The notes under the pieces are model-generated. The model searched no databases. It was given only the letters and a program-made list of their open reading frames with translations, and was not told the origin of the DNA. A program made the translations under genes and the position numbers. A stretch of DNA of 64,000 nt from Sandaracinomonas limnophila. Lineage in GTDB: Bacteria > Bacteroidota > Bacteroidia > Cytophagales > Spirosomataceae. Positions 62,187-64,000 of this stretch are shown here, piece by piece. Each line of letters opens with the position of its first letter. Positions within the stretch are counted from its first letter, which is position 1. The DNA lies in NCBI RefSeq assembly GCF_004005965.1, contig NZ_SACY01000006.1:62001-126000 (forward strand). The letters run 5' to 3'.

Positions 62187-63616
62187 AAAATATTTCTGTT
62201 GAATTCAACCAGATATCCATTTTAAAAGAGGTTTCTCTTGAAATCAGAGCGGGCGAAATTCACGCCTTGGTTGGAGAAAACGGGGCGGGGAAGTCAACAT
62301 TAATGAAAACAATTCTGGGAATCATCTCTCCTACCCATGGAGAGGTGATTTTTTTGGATAAAATAGGTGTGTCAATGATTCACCAAGAAATTCTTTTAAT
62401 TCCAGAGTTAAGTATTGCAGAAAATATTTTTTTAGGCAGAGAACATTCCTTTGGATTTTTCCCTTGGCAAAAAGACAAAAACATTCTGCTCAAAACAATT
62501 GAATTACTTGATGAATATGACATTGAATTAGATCCTAAAACTTTAGTAAAAAATTTATCCACTGCCAATCAACAATTAGTCGAGATTTTAAAGGCTGTTT
62601 CTCAAAATTCACAACTGATTTTAATGGATGAGCCAACCTCTTCCCTATCAGAAGCAGAGGTCCAAAAATTTATCAATGTAATTCAAAAGTTGAAAACCGA
62701 GGGCGTCGGGATGATTTTCACTTCGCATAAAATGAATGAAATTTTCAGCCTATCCGACCACATTTCGGTGCTTCGAGATGGATCCATTGTTTCCTCCAAT
62801 CCCATCAATCAAATTACAGAAAAAGAAACCTTACGACAGATGGTTGGAAGAGAAATTCAGCAATATTTTCCTGAAAAAAATTCTACTATTGGATCTAAAA
62901 TTTTGGCCGTAAAAAATCTTTCAAGAAAAGACTTAAAATTTCAAAATATCAATTTCGAATTAAAAAAAGGAGAGGTTTTAGGAATTGCGGGACTGATGGG
63001 CGCAGGAAGAACAGAGTTGGGAATGGCAATTGGAGGAATTACAAAAAATCACACCGGAGAAATTAGTTTAAATGGATCTAAGGTTAATTACAAATCCCCC
63101 AAAGATGCCATTCGAGAGTGCATTGGCTATGTGGGAGAAGAAAGAAAAGAATCTGGATTTATCCCAGACTTTACAATTTCACAAAATATTAGCCTCTCTA
63201 GTTTAAACCTTTTTCAAAAATTTGGATGGATTCAAAAGGAAAAAGAGTTGAAAAATGCTTCCTCAGCCATCCAAAAATTTAATATTAAACACTTGTTTAA
63301 AAGCCAAACTGTGCAAAAGCTAAGTGGTGGAAATCAACAAAAAGTAGTGTTGGCAAAAGTCCTGCAAAATGACCCTGAAATCATAATTTTAGATGAACCT
63401 ACAAGAGGCATTGATGTACAGGCAAAATTTGAAATTTATCAGCTTATGAACGAATTGCTTGAGGGAGGAAAATCCATTTTACTCATTTCCTCAGATTTGC
63501 CAGAATTAATACATATGAGTGACCGCGTTTTGGTTTTGTCTAAGGGAAAACAGACTGCAATTCTTGAAAAAGAACAAATCAAGCCAGAAGAAATAATACA
63601 TTTTGCCATGCAATAA
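62153..63616 (+). CDS. CUT2 sugar ABC importer, ATP-binding protein (RbsA/MglA family)
   Basis: A 487-residue duplicated ATPase. First domain: Walker [10 protein letters not shown] (41-49), [11 protein letters not shown] (C-loop degenerate), [12 protein letters not shown]. Second domain: Walker A replaced by [11 protein letters not shown], with intact [13 protein letters not shown] and [12 protein letters not shown], which is the RbsA-type arrangement. Start ATG at 62153 overlaps the Gfo/Idh gene by 34 nt. The substrate is presumably a monosaccharide. No periplasmic binding protein is seen within the window; it may follow. Confidence 0.92.
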   Translation: MEKHRRQLALLKNISVEFNQISILKEVSLEIRAGEIHALVGENGAGKSTLMKTILGIISPTHGEVIFLDKIGVSMIHQEILLIPELSIAENIFLGREHSFGFFPWQKDKNILLKTIELLDEYDIELDPKTLVKNLSTANQQLVEILKAVSQNSQLILMDEPTSSLSEAEVQKFINVIQKLKTEGVGMIFTSHKMNEIFSLSDHISVLRDGSIVSSNPINQITEKETLRQMVGREIQQYFPEKNSTIGSKILAVKNLSRKDLKFQNINFELKKGEVLGIAGLMGAGRTELGMAIGGITKNHTGEISLNGSKVNYKSPKDAIRECIGYVGEERKESGFIPDFTISQNISLSSLNLFQKFGWIQKEKELKNASSAIQKFNIKHLFKSQTVQKLSGGNQQKVVLAKVLQNDPEIIILDEPTRGIDVQAKFEIYQLMNELLEGGKSILLISSDLPELIHMSDRVLVLSKGKQTAILEKEQIKPEEIIHFAMQ

Positions 63617-63618
63617 AG

Positions 63619-64000
63619 ATGAAAAAAATCCTACAATTTTTAACAAAGAGTCAATTTGGAGGTTTATTAATAGCCCTGATTTTAACATGTGTATATTTCT
63701 CCTCACAATCTCCGGCCTTTTCCACCCTTTCTAATTTTCTATTAATTTTTAATCAAATTGCGGTAAATGGAATTTTGGCCTTTGGGGTAACATTTGTTAT
63801 TATTTCCGGAGGAATTGATCTTTCCATTGGAAGTATTTTAGCTGTTTCTGGAGTTGTTGCAGCACTTTTCGCCCAAGCCGAAACAGGAAATTTAGGACTA
63901 TCTATTTTACTTTCTTTGCTTGTAGGTACACTCATAGGCACATTAAATGGCCTAATAACTGTTTTTTCAAAGGTTCCACCATTTATTGTTACCCTTGGAA
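63619..64000 (+). CDS. CUT2 sugar ABC importer, permease (RbsC family), 3' end outside window
   Basis: Starts MKKILQFLTKSQFGGLL 2 nt after the ATPase stop and is still open at the end of the window (127 codons seen). Membrane helices and the family signature VIISGGIDLSIGSILAVSGV identify an RbsC/XylH-type permease. Forms the channel for the RbsA-like ATPase. The sugar is unknown. Confidence 0.9.
   Translation, partial: MKKILQFLTKSQFGGLLIALILTCVYFSSQSPAFSTLSNFLLIFNQIAVNGILAFGVTFVIISGGIDLSIGSILAVSGVVAALFAQAETGNLGLSILLSLLVGTLIGTLNGLITVFSKVPPFIVTLG

Overview
This is a low-GC chromosomal stretch from a Bacteroidota bacterium. It is probably a free-living Cytophagales/Spirosomataceae-type organism; the phylum is secure and the family is inference. 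Evidence for the phylum: a GldJ lipoprotein and a type IX secretion (T9SS) sorting domain, a SusC/SusD pair, an Oar-type TonB receptor, a GH97 glycosidase, a Porphyromonas-type glutaminyl cyclase, and repeated -33 TTTG / -7 TAnnTTTG promoters. The window starts inside mfd and ends inside a sugar ABC permease. No rRNA, tRNA, CRISPR array, IS transposase or prophage gene was seen.

Layout. 1-15 kb: housekeeping genes (mfd, gldJ, comF, fusA, fba, a trans-sulfuration enzyme, lptB, recJ, thrC), interrupted by a four-helix-bundle gene between inverted octamer arrays. 14.5-26 kb: a minus-strand cluster (T9SS-sorted protein, glutaminyl cyclase, gcvT, comB, DoxX-like), then rplS, hemB-purM, glycerate kinase, a GNAT enzyme, nagA and ggt. 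26-38 kb: a metallophosphoesterase/glycosyltransferase pair, then outer-membrane and periplasmic genes (porin, Oar-type receptor, small lipoprotein, AlkP-superfamily enzyme, GH97). 37.7-44.2 kb: a tetR-tolC-mfp-rnd efflux operon. 44.3-49.2 kb: a cupin isomerase, a Tat-exported Gfo/Idh oxidoreductase, rpsA and a small secreted protein. 49.4-64 kb: a sugar-utilisation locus: SusC, SusD, DUF1080 (3-keto-disaccharide hydrolase family), a haem c sorbosone-dehydrogenase-like protein, DUF4432, a cupin isomerase, a xylose-isomerase-like TIM barrel, a Gfo/Idh oxidoreductase and a CUT2-type ABC importer.

Two themes cut across the window. First, eight intergenic regions carry the same architecture: a tandem array of 7-mers (or 8-mers), a short spacer, then an array of the reverse-complement unit. 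The unit differs between loci while the architecture stays the same. The arrays lie right against stop codons, supply some of them, and in ggt a heptamer array encodes the signal-peptide core. Two of these loci also share a related core sequence between their arms. I regard this as the most likely undescribed system here. Second, nearly every Sec-exported protein has Gln right after its predicted signal-peptidase site, and the window encodes a glutaminyl cyclase that would cap it.

The 49-64 kb locus fits outer-membrane capture, periplasmic oxidation or cleavage of a glycoside, and cytoplasmic isomerisation and redox steps. By analogy with described 3-keto-glycoside routes it may degrade glycans by oxidation and elimination rather than by classical hydrolysis; that is inference.
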